Program-made: the position numbers and the translations under genes
Notes under the pieces: generated by a model
Database searches by the model: none
Told to the model about the DNA's origin: nothing
What the model saw: the letters and a program-made list of their open reading frames with translations, nothing else
Source of the DNA: Pseudomonas sp. MIACH
GTDB lineage: Bacteria; Pseudomonadota; Gammaproteobacteria; Pseudomonadales; Pseudomonadaceae
DNA: 64,000 nt
NCBI RefSeq assembly: GCF_001269925.1
Contig: NZ_LHVO01000037.1
Coordinates: 21,710 to 85,709, forward strand
Reading direction: 5' to 3'
Shown here: piece by piece, positions 52,539 to 61,229 of the stretch
How positions within the stretch are numbered: the first letter of the stretch is position 1
Layout: each line of letters opens with the position of its first letter

Positions 52539-53425
52539 GTAGGGCTCTCATTCCAGACAAATAGCCCGCGCATATGCGGTTTGTCGCCGGCGAAATTGCG
52601 CACTTCGAATTCGCGGCGCGGGCCGCTCACGGGGTGTTGCCACAGGGCGACCTGACCGGGCAAAAAGATCGGTAGCTTGAAGTCGCAGTGGGCTTCGGCC
52701 TGATCCAGGCCAGCGGGCGGTTGTTGAGCGGCCAATGCGCGGCCGAGGGTCCACATGCCATGGGCAATGGCGCGGCGAAAGCCGAAGAGCCTGGCGCCGA
52801 TCAGCGAGGTGTGAATCGGGTTGAAATCCCCCGAGACCTTGGCGAAGCGCCGACCCAGATCGGCCGGCAACACCCAGCGCTGGGTGCGCAACAGGCCCTC
52901 CTCCTGCAACGCCAGCGCGTCTTCCCAAGGCTCGCCGACCGGATTTTTCACCTCGCGGCGCAGGTACAGGCTGTCGCTTTCCCACACCAGGGTGCCGTTG
53001 CTGTAGGCGCGGGTGGCGATGCTCAGCGCCTGGCCCTTGGCGTGGGCCACCCAGCGTTCGCAAAAGACTTCCAGGCGCAACGCCTGGCCTTCATGCAGGC
53101 GCTGGTGCTGCCGGATGCGGTTGGCCAGGTGCACCATGCCGCTGGCCGGGTACGGAAAACTCGGACGGGTCAGCAGCATCAGGTGCAGCGGGAACGCCAG
53201 CACATGGGGGTAAGACAGCGGCACACCCTGCTCGCGGCGAAACCCACAGGCACGGCCATAGGCGGCGATGCCGCTGGCGGACAATTCCACCGCCGAGCGC
53301 ACCAGGCGCTCCTTGGGCAACGGCGGTGCGCCGTCGAGCTTGGGTTTGCGCAGGCCACGCACGCCGTCCAGCAGCAGGCGCGTGCGCGAAGGCGGTGGGT
53401 CGATAATCTGCGTCACGTAGTCCAT
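52535..53425 (-). CDS. MaoC-family enoyl-CoA hydratase
   Basis: A 296-aa double-hotdog hydratase. The hydratase-2 motif VSGDFNPIHTSLIGARLFGFRRAIAHGMW holds the catalytic Asp/His pair in the C-terminal hotdog; the N-terminal hotdog (YPHVLAFPLHLMLLTRPSFPYPASGMVHLANRI) is the non-catalytic lobe. This family makes (R)-3-hydroxyacyl-CoA from enoyl-CoA, so together with the FabG4-type reductase it may form an R-specific route rather than the S-specific FadB one. It sits three bases after the reductase gene and overlaps the thiolase gene. Confidence 0.88.
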   Translation of the reverse strand: MDYVTQIIDPPPSRTRLLLDGVRGLRKPKLDGAPPLPKERLVRSAVELSASGIAAYGRACGFRREQGVPLSYPHVLAFPLHLMLLTRPSFPYPASGMVHLANRIRQHQRLHEGQALRLEVFCERWVAHAKGQALSIATRAYSNGTLVWESDSLYLRREVKNPVGEPWEDALALQEEGLLRTQRWVLPADLGRRFAKVSGDFNPIHTSLIGARLFGFRRAIAHGMWTLGRALAAQQPPAGLDQAEAHCDFKLPIFLPGQVALWQHPVSGPRREFEVRNFAGDKPHMRGLFVWNESPT

Positions 53426-53428
53426 GGC

Positions 53429-54772
53429 TCAGGCTCCCAGCAGGCTTTGGCCGCACACGCGCACGACCTGGCCGTTGACCCCGCCCGACGCCGGGTGCGC
53501 CAGCCAGGCAATGGTCTCGGCCACATCGATCGGCTGACCGCCCTGGGACATCGAGTTCATGCGCCGCCCCGCTTCGCGAATCATCAGCGGGATCTTTGCG
53601 GTCATCTGGGTCTCGATAAACCCCGGCGCCACCGCATTCACCGTGACCTGTGCCGCCGCCGCACGCGGCGCCAGGCCTTGCACCAGGCCAATCACGCCGG
53701 CCTTGGAGGTGGCGTAGTTGCTTTGCCCGAGATTGCCGGCAATACCGGAGATCGACGACACACACACGATGCGACCTCCAGGATTCAAACCCTGGTTGTC
53801 CAGCAAGGCATTGCTCAGGTTCAACGGCGCTTCAAGGTTGACCGCCAACACGCTGCGCCAGGCCGCTTCAGTCATCTTGGCGATGGTCTTGTCGCGGGTG
53901 ATCCCGGCGTTGTGCACCACCACGTCGAAGGCGCCGTATTGGCTGACGTGGGCTTGAAGCTGTGCAGCGGCATCCGCCGCCGTGATGTCCAATGGCAGCG
54001 CCGAACCGTCCACACTGGCGGCCGCCTGTTGCAGCGATTCCTGGGCCTGGGGCACATCCACGCAAACCACGTGGGCGCCATCGCGGGCCAGTACCTGGGC
54101 AATCGCCAGGCCGATGCCACGGGAAGCCCCGGTCACCAGCGCGCGTCGGCCGGCAAAGGGTTTATCCCAGTTGACGCTGGGGTGGCCGTCCACCGGTTTT
54201 TCCAGGCGTACCACCTGCCCGGAGACGTAGGCCGAGCGGCGCGACAGGAAGAAACGCAGGCTGCTGTCCAACGCCGCTTCGGCACCCGGCGCGACGTAGA
54301 TCAACTGCACGGTGATCGCGCGGCGCAGCTCCTTGGCCAGCGAGCGCACCAGCCCTTCGAGGGCACGCTGGGCGATGGCCTGGGGCAGGTCCGCGCAGTG
54401 TTCGGGCGCCGTGCCCAACACCACCACCCGACCGTGCTGGCCGAGGCGTTTGACATTGGCGTGGAAGAACTCGTACAGCTCATCCAACTGTTTCAGGTCG
54501 ACCACAGCGCTGGCATCGAATACCGCGCCTTGCACCTTGACCGTGGACGGCGCCTTGAGCGTCGCCGGGGTGGCAGTGACCGTGTCGGTAGCGCTGAACA
54601 CCTGTTGCACCTGCGCAGCCAGGCGCCCTGCCCCGGCGACAATCACCGGGTTGGCCAGGCCAGGCTGGCCGCTGCGATGGCGCTGCAACGGCACGGGCTG
54701 AGGCAAGCCCACCGCCTGGGCCAGGCGACGGCCCCAGGGGGAATTGACGAACGATAGGTAGCTGTCACTCAT
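53429..54772 (-). CDS. High-molecular-weight 3-ketoacyl reductase (FabG4-type)
   Basis: A 447-aa two-domain short-chain dehydrogenase. The N-terminal about 200 residues form a degenerate Rossmann-like domain (NPVIVAGAGRLAAQVQQVFS, GRVVVLGTAPEHCADLPQAI). The C-terminal domain is a full SDR: ALVTGASRGIGLAIAQVLARDGAHVVCVD, VVHNAGITRDKTIAKM, CVSSISGIAG and NYATSKAGVIG with the Tyr and Lys. This is the architecture of mycobacterial FabG4, which uses NADH and acyl-CoA. Start ATG 54772 is preferred to a GTG at 54784. It is the first gene of the operon with maoC, thiolase and fadD. Confidence 0.88.
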   Translation of the reverse strand: MSDSYLSFVNSPWGRRLAQAVGLPQPVPLQRHRSGQPGLANPVIVAGAGRLAAQVQQVFSATDTVTATPATLKAPSTVKVQGAVFDASAVVDLKQLDELYEFFHANVKRLGQHGRVVVLGTAPEHCADLPQAIAQRALEGLVRSLAKELRRAITVQLIYVAPGAEAALDSSLRFFLSRRSAYVSGQVVRLEKPVDGHPSVNWDKPFAGRRALVTGASRGIGLAIAQVLARDGAHVVCVDVPQAQESLQQAAASVDGSALPLDITAADAAAQLQAHVSQYGAFDVVVHNAGITRDKTIAKMTEAAWRSVLAVNLEAPLNLSNALLDNQGLNPGGRIVCVSSISGIAGNLGQSNYATSKAGVIGLVQGLAPRAAAAQVTVNAVAPGFIETQMTAKIPLMIREAGRRMNSMSQGGQPIDVAETIAWLAHPASGGVNGQVVRVCGQSLLGA

Positions 54773-54816
54773 AGATAGATCCACTCACAACACAAACTTG
54801 CCGTGTAAACCCGATC

Positions 54817-54876
54817 CATGTCGGAGGGGGCAAGCCCTACATGACTGGCATTGGACCCAGGCCCCTCCCACATTGA
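54817..54876. repeat. Degenerate dispersed repeat pair
   Basis: catgtcggagggggcaagcc (about 54817-54837) and ggcccctcccacattg (about 54861-54876) are decayed halves of the same gtgggag-gggcttgccccc element, facing each other in the fadE-fabG spacer. Confidence 0.6.
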
Positions 54877-54887
54877 ACGCGTTTGTC

Positions 54888-57413
54888 CTAGTTGACCGAG
54901 GCGTTTTCGCTTTGGCTGCTGCGCCGCTTGGCGACCGGCTCTAACGCCTGCTTGCGCTGCTGCAACGCCTCCAGCAAACCGAAGTCCTGCGGGAAGTCAT
55001 CCACCTGGATAGCGTGGTCGGCGTATTCCACATAGCGTCCCAGCAAGGCGTCTTCGTCTTCGCTGATCAGGTCCAGCGCCCGCGCCTTGACGCGCCAAGC
55101 GGTGAAGGCCGTGGCGGAGATCGGCATCGGGTCGAGCAGGCCCTGCTTGATGGCTGGCTTGAGTCGGGCGTCGATCAGTTCTACCTGCGGCAACAGGCGG
55201 AAACCCAACTCGCCGTAGGCCAGCTTGTCGATTTCCGGGCGCGGAATGTAGGAGTTGGCCAGCAGACGGTCGCGGGTTTCGCCGGGGATCTGCACCACAT
55301 CCGCCACCTGGGCCAGCAGGCGATCCGAGGGTTTGTGCAGGGGAATGCCGAACGGGAAACTCAAGCCACGCACCACAGCTGCTGCGGCTTTCGACGGGTA
55401 GTTATCCAGCACTTCGGCCAGGGCTTCATGGGCCCGCAGCAACGCATCCTGCGCCGCCCAATGCACCAGCGGCAGATCCGCCTGGGGCCGGCCGTCGTCC
55501 TCAAAGCGCTTGAGCACGCAAGACAGGATGTACAGCTGCGAGAGAATATCGCCCAAACGCCCGGTGATACTTTCCTTGCGCTTGAGGGCACCGCCCAGCA
55601 CGCCCATGGAAATATCCGAGATCAGCGCCAGCACCACCGACAGACGATTGGCCTGGCGATAGTAGGTTGCCAGCGCGGGGTCGGTCTTGGCCGGTGCGGA
55701 AATCAGCCGCCCGCCGGTAAGAGAATGCACCGCCGCGCGTACGGTGTTGGCCAGCACAAAGCTCACATGACCGAACATCGCGCTGTCGAATTCCTCCAGC
55801 GCCTTGCGCCGATCCGGGTTGCGGGCGGCCTCCATTTCCCGGAACACATAGGGATGGCAGCGGATCAGGCCCTGGCCAAAGATGATCAGGCAGCGCGTCA
55901 TGATGTTCGCGCCTTCCACCGTAATGGCGATGGGGCTTTGCTGGTAGGCGCGGGCCAGGAAGTTATTGGGGCCCATGCAGATGCCCTTGCCGGCAACAAT
56001 GTCCATGCCGTCGTTGACGATCAGCCGCGCGCGTTCGGTGACGTGGTACTTGGCGATGGCCGAGATCACCGAGGGTTTCTCACCGGCATCCAGGGATGCC
56101 ACCGAGACCTTGCGCACCGCATCGCAGGCATACAGGTGTCCGGCCATGCGTGCCAACGGCGCCTGCACGCCTTCGAATTTGCCGATGGGCAGGCCGAACT
56201 GTTTACGCATCGCCGCGTAGGCCGTGGTACCGCGCACCGCGACCTTGCCCAGGCCGACGTTGGCCGACGGCAGGGAAATCGCGCGGCCGGCAGCCAGGCA
56301 TTCCATCAACATGCACCAGCCGTTGCCGACCTGCTCACGGCCGCCGATGACCCATTCCAGCGGGATGAACACATCCTTGCCGGTGGTCGGGCCGTTCTGG
56401 AACACCGCGTTGAGCGGCCAGTGGCGACGGCCGCTGTTCACGCCGGGATGGGAGGTCGGAATCAGGGCGCAGGTGATGCCCAGCGAACCTTTCGGCCCCA
56501 GCAAACCGTCCGGGTCTTCGGCGCGAAACGCCAGGCCGAGCACCGTGGCGATCGGCCCCAGGGTGATATAGCGCTTGTCCCAGGTCACACGGAACCCCAG
56601 TACTTCCTGGCCTTCATGGGTGCCTTTGCAGACGATGCCCAGATCGGGAATCGCCCCGGCATCGGAGCCCGCATACGGGCTGGTCAGGGCAAAGCACGGG
56701 ATGTCTTCGCCCCGGGCCAAACGCGGAAGGTAGTAATTGCGCTGGGCGTCGGTGCCGTAGTGCAACAGCAACTCGGCCGGGCCCAGGGAGTTGGGGACCA
56801 TCACCGAAATCGCCGCCGCCGAGCAGCGCGTCGAGAGCTTCATCACCACCTGGGAATGGGCATAGTGAGAGAAGCCTTTGCCGCCGTACTGCTTGGGAAT
56901 GATCATGCCGAGAAAACCGGCATCCTTGGTGTACTGCCAGCCTTCGGGAGACATGTCCTGCCAGACCTGGGTGGTTTCCCAGTCGTTGGCGATGTCGCAC
57001 AGGGTTTCCACTTCATTGTCGAGGAAGGCTTGTTCCTCGGCGCTGAGGCTCGCCGGGGCGGCTTGCAGGAGGCGCTGCCAGTTAGGTTTGCCGCTGAACA
57101 GCTCAGCGTCCCACCACACCGTGCCGGACTCGATGGCGGCGCGTTCCGTGTCGGACATCGCCGGCATGATCGTGCGAAACAGGCCGAGGGCCTTGCTGGT
57201 CAACAGCGTGCGGCGCAGCGGTTTGAAGGTCATCAGCAAAGCCGGTAACACCACCAGCACCGCCGCGACGGTGGCACCAAAAGCCGCCACTACGTTGAAC
57301 AGGTAACCAATCGCCAACCAGACCAGGCCAGCGCCCAACCACAGGGTGGCGGCGGCTTGTCGATACGCCAGGGCAATCGCAGCTGCGAAACCCACCAATA
57401 ACCAGATAACCAT
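54888..57413 (-). CDS. fadE: Acyl-CoA dehydrogenase, FadE type
   Basis: An 841-aa membrane-associated acyl-CoA dehydrogenase like E. coli FadE (814 aa). Two N-terminal hydrophobic helices (MVIWLLVGFAAAIALAYRQA; LWLGAGLVWLAIGYLFNVVAA) are followed by the FAD-linked core: FLGMIIPKQYGGKGFSHYAHSQ, FALTSPYAGSDAGAIPDLG, GITCALIPTSHPGVNSGRRHWP, MECLAAGRAISLPSANVG, and a long C-terminal extension. Start ATG 57413 has AGAGG seven bases upstream; the longer open frame upstream is not coding. It catalyses the first beta-oxidation step. A perfect palindrome lies 94-114 bp upstream, shared with the alkB promoter. Confidence 0.93.
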   Translation of the reverse strand: MVIWLLVGFAAAIALAYRQAAATLWLGAGLVWLAIGYLFNVVAAFGATVAAVLVVLPALLMTFKPLRRTLLTSKALGLFRTIMPAMSDTERAAIESGTVWWDAELFSGKPNWQRLLQAAPASLSAEEQAFLDNEVETLCDIANDWETTQVWQDMSPEGWQYTKDAGFLGMIIPKQYGGKGFSHYAHSQVVMKLSTRCSAAAISVMVPNSLGPAELLLHYGTDAQRNYYLPRLARGEDIPCFALTSPYAGSDAGAIPDLGIVCKGTHEGQEVLGFRVTWDKRYITLGPIATVLGLAFRAEDPDGLLGPKGSLGITCALIPTSHPGVNSGRRHWPLNAVFQNGPTTGKDVFIPLEWVIGGREQVGNGWCMLMECLAAGRAISLPSANVGLGKVAVRGTTAYAAMRKQFGLPIGKFEGVQAPLARMAGHLYACDAVRKVSVASLDAGEKPSVISAIAKYHVTERARLIVNDGMDIVAGKGICMGPNNFLARAYQQSPIAITVEGANIMTRCLIIFGQGLIRCHPYVFREMEAARNPDRRKALEEFDSAMFGHVSFVLANTVRAAVHSLTGGRLISAPAKTDPALATYYRQANRLSVVLALISDISMGVLGGALKRKESITGRLGDILSQLYILSCVLKRFEDDGRPQADLPLVHWAAQDALLRAHEALAEVLDNYPSKAAAAVVRGLSFPFGIPLHKPSDRLLAQVADVVQIPGETRDRLLANSYIPRPEIDKLAYGELGFRLLPQVELIDARLKPAIKQGLLDPMPISATAFTAWRVKARALDLISEDEDALLGRYVEYADHAIQVDDFPQDFGLLEALQQRKQALEPVAKRRSSQSENASVN

Positions 57414-57506
57414 GGGGATACCTCTACTCGATTCAGGGCGTGGTTTACGTGCGGAAGGTCGGATTGACCTGCGGCGTAAAGCCACACTACAAACTTGGAA
57501 CGCTAA

Positions 57507-57527
57507 ATTCAAATTTTGTTTTGAAAT
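57507..57527. promoter_or_regulatory. Palindrome ATTCAA-N8-TTGAAAT upstream of fadE
   Basis: ATTCAA (57507-57512), eight spacer bases and TTGAAAT (57521-57527), in an AT-rich island, about 100 bp before the fadE start. The alkB promoter at 62645-62666 has ATTTCAA-N8-TTGAAAT with the same spacing. It is probably the site of a common regulator. Confidence 0.55.
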
Positions 57528-57633
57528 TTTTATTTAATGCTTGGGCGAAAAAATAGCGGGCCGAATGGATCGGCCTGATCAGTTAAGTGGCTGGCACTCG
57601 GAACGGGTCGCGTGGGCGCAGCGCCGATACATA

Positions 57634-57684
57634 ACCGGTGTAAAACCGTGCAGAAAGATGCGCTGACGGCAGGTTTACACCGGT
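57634..57684. terminator. Inverted repeat between fadL-family gene and fadE
   Basis: ACCGGTGTAAA (57634-57644) and TTTACACCGGT (57674-57684) are perfect complements, 29 bases apart, beginning 22 bp after the stop of the leftward channel gene. It may be a terminator with a large loop, or a second operator. No clear T-run. Confidence 0.45.
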
Positions 57685-57705
57685 ATTGCACCCGGCAGCG
57701 GCGCA

Positions 57706-59124
57706 TCAGAACTCGTAGGTTAAGCCCAGGCTGACAACGTCCCCATAGGCATCGGCCTTGCCATCCAGGGTTGCCCCACCCAGGCGGTCCTGGTTATGCG
57801 TCTGCAACTTGGCCTTCTCTACGAACTGGTGGGAGTAAGACCCGTCGATACCCAGGCCTGGAATGGCGCGGATTTTGTAGCCAAACCCCAGGGACGTGAA
57901 GATCCGGTCTCCGTCCGGGATACGCGGATCGCGTGTGGAATTGCGCGTTGGCGTCTGGTCGGTGGCGACACCGGCACGCAGGGTAAAATCGTCGGTGAGC
58001 TTGTAGTCACCGCCGAGGGAGACCATCCAGGCATCCTTGTAGTTGTAAGGGATGGCAACGATGGTCTGGCCCTCAGATTTCAAGGTCAGGTTCTTGAACG
58101 ATGACCATTGGGTCCAGGTGACGCTGGCGCCGAGGGTGAACCGGTCGGTGAACTGGTGCACCCAGTCAACGGAGGCGTTGGCTGGAACGTCCAGTTGAGT
58201 GGTGGCTTTGGCGCCGTTGTTATTAAGGGTGAGCCCAGGATAGGCAGCCGTAACAAGACCGGAGTCGATCAGGCCTGCCGAAAGCGGGTCCGCGTAGATG
58301 CTGTATTTACCCTCCAGCTTGTTTTTGATCTTGGCGTGGTAGTTAAGGCCAATAGTGTCTTGCGGCGTAGGCTTCCAAGCCAAGCCTGCGAACCAGCCTA
58401 CCGAGGTATTGTCGACCTTCACGCGCATCAGCGTGTATCCCGCGCCAGAAGGAAAGGGAATACCAATGTTTGGCGACAGAGCAGCGGCGGCAAACAAGTC
58501 GACGTTCTGGCTGACGAAGCCTTTAGTGTGCTGGACGATGGCGCCGGCGCCGACAGAGAACTCATCATTGACCTTGAAGGACAGGGAACCGGTTACCCCC
58601 ACCGTTTCGATCCGCGTGTCGACGGCGAAGTCACGGCCGATCCAATCGTCATCCCAAGTGGTACGCGCGCCCATCGGCACGACCTGGCTGAGGCCGAAGG
58701 CAAAACGGTCACCCAGCGGCATCACCGCAAAACCGGTCGGCAACCAGGCAGTGAAACCACCCTGTCCTCCGTCACCTGTACGCGGTACAGAAGATACATC
58801 ACCCGTTACGGGGTCAAGGGTGACTTTGGCTGGATCATTGCCTGCGTAATCCTTTGCGGTGCCTTTGTACTTGATATTGATACGGGCGTAATCGATGTTG
58901 AATTGGGCGATATTGTGATCAATGAATGCCATCGCCGCAGGGTTGTTGTAGGCCGAAGACGGGTCGTCTTTGAACATCGAACCACCGCCAAATGCACGCC
59001 CCCAACCTTCCGCGCCGAACGTAGGGGTAGCGAAGCCACCGGCTTGTACGGATCCGGCAGCGACCATCCCGCTGAGTACTGCCAATCCCAATAATGTGCG
59101 AGCGTGTTGTTTTTTATTATTCAT
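57706..59124 (-). CDS. Outer-membrane long-chain fatty acid/hydrocarbon channel, OmpP1/FadL family
   Basis: A 472-aa beta-barrel. Signal peptide about 1-28 (LLGLAVLSGMVAAGSVQAGG). The N-terminal hatch shows GGFATPTFGAEGWGRAFGGGSMFKDDPSSAYNNPAAMAFI, the family's signature with the NPA motif. Alternating beta strands continue to a terminal aromatic residue (LGLTYEF), needed for barrel assembly. FadL members carry fatty acids or, in TodX and AlkL-like cases, hydrocarbons across the outer membrane. Its position between praB/alkB and fadE supports alkane or fatty-acid uptake. A 216-bp spacer (59125-59340) separates it from the next gene and probably holds its promoter. Confidence 0.9.
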   Translation of the reverse strand: MNNKKQHARTLLGLAVLSGMVAAGSVQAGGFATPTFGAEGWGRAFGGGSMFKDDPSSAYNNPAAMAFIDHNIAQFNIDYARINIKYKGTAKDYAGNDPAKVTLDPVTGDVSSVPRTGDGGQGGFTAWLPTGFAVMPLGDRFAFGLSQVVPMGARTTWDDDWIGRDFAVDTRIETVGVTGSLSFKVNDEFSVGAGAIVQHTKGFVSQNVDLFAAAALSPNIGIPFPSGAGYTLMRVKVDNTSVGWFAGLAWKPTPQDTIGLNYHAKIKNKLEGKYSIYADPLSAGLIDSGLVTAAYPGLTLNNNGAKATTQLDVPANASVDWVHQFTDRFTLGASVTWTQWSSFKNLTLKSEGQTIVAIPYNYKDAWMVSLGGDYKLTDDFTLRAGVATDQTPTRNSTRDPRIPDGDRIFTSLGFGYKIRAIPGLGIDGSYSHQFVEKAKLQTHNQDRLGGATLDGKADAYGDVVSLGLTYEF

Positions 59125-59340
59125 GTACCACTCCTGATTATTTTTATTACCGACACCACCGGTATGCCCTGTATGACAGGCACTGAAACTTACAAATCCC
59201 TAACCGTCTTGCAGGCACTCCTGATTAGGCTTTACCTACACCTACTTGGACACAAACAGAACACTTACCTCTAACTTAAACCGCGTAACAGGCGCCTTAC
59301 CTTATTTGCAAGAGACTCAGTGACTGGCTCTTAGCATTGA

Positions 59341-59868
59341 TCATGGAATAGCAGCAACAGGTCCAGCCGATGACCCTAGAATCGTCACGTCCAGCCGCTG
59401 CACCGTACAACTTCCTGACAGCGGCTGGTTAATTGCAGTCAGCCGAGCTGTCTGATTATCGTAAGAAACCAAGATAGTCGAAGGGCCGCAGTGAGAGGAC
59501 GGCGCACCCAGCGCACTCGCAGAGTAACCGACCCCCTCTAAACTACCGGCTGATGAACCGCCTACCAGATTAGTAACCGTCCATACCATTGGGTAAATCA
59601 ACATGGCTTGTGGCGATATACACAGCGCACTCAAACCATTTAATGTCGCGGAGGTAAATCTGCCCACCCCCATACTGTCAATATTTCCGCTGAGCGAGAC
59701 ATTGCACGTAACCGCCAACTGCAACGACGATGGAGACTTCAATACAATCGTACCCACCGCATTAAACCCAGCATTAATTGGACTCAAACTGTAGGCGTTG
59801 ACCGTGGAAGCAGCCCCCAGACAAATGACACACGCCAGCAGTGACACAAGGCTGTTTAAGTCTTTCAC
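59341..59868 (-). CDS. PraB-like secreted protein, copy 2
   Basis: A 175-aa secreted protein, paralogous to the next gene. Signal peptide 1-25 (cut VNA-Y). The body shares YSLSPINAGFNAVGTIVLKSPSSLQLAVTCNVSLSGNI, LSALCISPQAML, HCGPSTILVSYDNQTARLTAINQPLSGSCTVQRLDVTILG with it. The conserved cysteines suggest disulfides. Resembles PraB, described in P. aeruginosa as a secreted activator of alkane oxidation. Its gene has lower GC than its neighbours, as does the adjacent copy. A stem-loop at 59910-59927 separates the two copies. Confidence 0.72.
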   Translation of the reverse strand: MKDLNSLVSLLACVICLGAASTVNAYSLSPINAGFNAVGTIVLKSPSSLQLAVTCNVSLSGNIDSMGVGRFTSATLNGLSALCISPQAMLIYPMVWTVTNLVGGSSAGSLEGVGYSASALGAPSSHCGPSTILVSYDNQTARLTAINQPLSGSCTVQRLDVTILGSSAGPVAAIP

Positions 59869-59909
59869 TGTCTTCCCTCCCGATTCAACATTGAATGGCC
59901 GTCAAGCAG

Positions 59910-59927
59910 GCGCCTCGTTAGAGGCGC
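59910..59927 (-). terminator. Stem-loop between the two PraB-like genes
   Basis: GCGCCTC (59910-59916), loop GTTA, GAGGCGC (59921-59927): seven perfect pairs, about 44 bp past the stop of the upstream PraB-like gene and 42 bp before the start of the next. No strong T-run follows on the minus strand. Confidence 0.55.
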
Positions 59928-59970
59928 GTGCGTTTCGGTGGGTGATCAGCCCGGGATTTTTACACTCACA

Positions 59971-60495
59971 TTAAGGAATAACAGTGATCGGCGTGGTGCC
60001 GCCCGAAACAACGGTCACGCTCAAGCTTTGCACCGTGCAGCTGCCAGCCAGAGGCTGGTTAGTTGCAGTCAGAACTTTGGTAGTGTTGTTGTACCCCACC
60101 ACAATAGTGGACAGGCCACAGTTAGACGGAATCACGCCGGTGGCAGTGATTTTGTATCCAACATTGTCGACTGTGCCGGTGGCGTTTACGCCAGTCAGGC
60201 CGGTTGCTTTCAACGTCCAAGGTGTCCCTTGGATCTGTGGCAAGCCACACAGCGAGTTCGAACCACCTACGGTGACGCCGGTAATGCTGCCTTCACCTGC
60301 TGCGGTAACATTTCCGGTAAACGTTACGCTACAGGTGACCGGCACCTGCAGCGAAGATGGAGATTTGACGACAATTGTGCCGGCGGCTGTGAATGGGGTG
60401 TTGATTGGGCTGAGACTGAAAGCATTCGCCATCGAAGCAGCACCCATGCAAACAGCCAAAGCAGACAACGACACGAGGGTTTTCAAACTTTTCAT
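59971..60495 (-). CDS. praB: PraB-like secreted protein, copy 1
   Basis: A 174-aa secreted protein beginning MKSLKTLVSLSALAVCMGAA with a signal peptide cut after MANA. The mature part is beta-rich with regularly spaced cysteines: FSLSPINTPFTAAGTIVVKSPSSLQVPVTCSVTFTGNV, SNSLCGLPQIQGTPWTLKATGL, SNCGLSTIVVGYNNTTKVLTATNQPLAGSCTVQSLSVTVVSGG. This matches my recollection of PraB from P. aeruginosa, reported to stimulate growth on hexadecane. Position next to alkB supports the call. The mechanism is unclear; an emulsifying or surface-adhesin role has been suggested. A short hairpin (60517-60531) separates it from the third gene. Confidence 0.78.
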   Translation of the reverse strand: MKSLKTLVSLSALAVCMGAASMANAFSLSPINTPFTAAGTIVVKSPSSLQVPVTCSVTFTGNVTAAGEGSITGVTVGGSNSLCGLPQIQGTPWTLKATGLTGVNATGTVDNVGYKITATGVIPSNCGLSTIVVGYNNTTKVLTATNQPLAGSCTVQSLSVTVVSGGTTPITVIP

Positions 60496-60617
60496 TGTTT
60501 TTCCTCACATGTTATGGCGAGTCATTTCGCCAGGGGTAATGGCCATGAACGAGAGGTCACGGTGAAACTGCAGAACTTCCCTTTCCAGCCAAATTTCAAT
60601 TCAATTACCGCAGCACG

Positions 60618-61112
60618 TTATTCAACAACTTTGAAGTTCGGCGGCATCTTGATCGACACCGTCTTGATCTTGCAGTCTTCGCCAATCGGTACATTGGCGG
60701 CTTCCAACTTGCCGGTGGCGTTATCCCAGGTGCCATCGGCGGTAGAAGGCCCGCACTTGCCGCCCAGGCCGAAGGCGTGAACATCGACGCTGATCTTCGA
60801 CATGGAACCGCTCTTGGTATCTTTGGCGACCAGAATCCACGGCAAGTTGATGGCTTCGACCCGGCTGCACTTGAGGCCACCGTCGAATTCAACTTTGTCG
60901 ACATTGACCGAGGTACCGTCAGGCGCCACTTTGCCGGCGACCTTGATGGTGCAGTCGGCGCTGATCAGCGCGCCTTTGGAGAAGCTGATCGGGCCTTGGG
61001 CGGTAAACGCGCTGCCGGCCGGTTCGATACGTGCGGCCTGGGCCTGGTGATAGGCGAGCAGGCCCAGCACGGCCAATACGATATGGGTGGTGAACTTGGC
61101 AGGTGTTTGCAT
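60618..61112 (-). CDS. PraA/PraB-type secreted protein, divergent member
   Basis: A 164-aa exported protein. Signal peptide about 1-26 (cut QAQA-A). The mature sequence follows the same plan as the PraB copies: IEPAGSAFTAQGPISFSKGALISADCTIKVAGKV, VEFDGGLKCSRVEAINLPWILVA, GKCGPSTADGTWDNATGKLEAANVPIGEDCKIKTVSIKM, with cysteines at equivalent positions. It is more divergent and more GC-rich than the pair downstream. It starts 117 bp after the alkB stop on the same strand and could be in the alkB transcript or have its own promoter. Whether it should be called PraA cannot be decided here. Confidence 0.65.
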   Translation of the reverse strand: MQTPAKFTTHIVLAVLGLLAYHQAQAARIEPAGSAFTAQGPISFSKGALISADCTIKVAGKVAPDGTSVNVDKVEFDGGLKCSRVEAINLPWILVAKDTKSGSMSKISVDVHAFGLGGKCGPSTADGTWDNATGKLEAANVPIGEDCKIKTVSIKMPPNFKVVE

Positions 61113-61229
61113 GGTGTACGTCCTTCCCTTTAATTATTTTTGTTCGGGTCAAAGCACTTTCTCTGGGCGATAAAATCCTGCGCGGCAATCAGGCCCCGAG
61201 CACACAACGAAACTAAGTGTTACTTCAGA

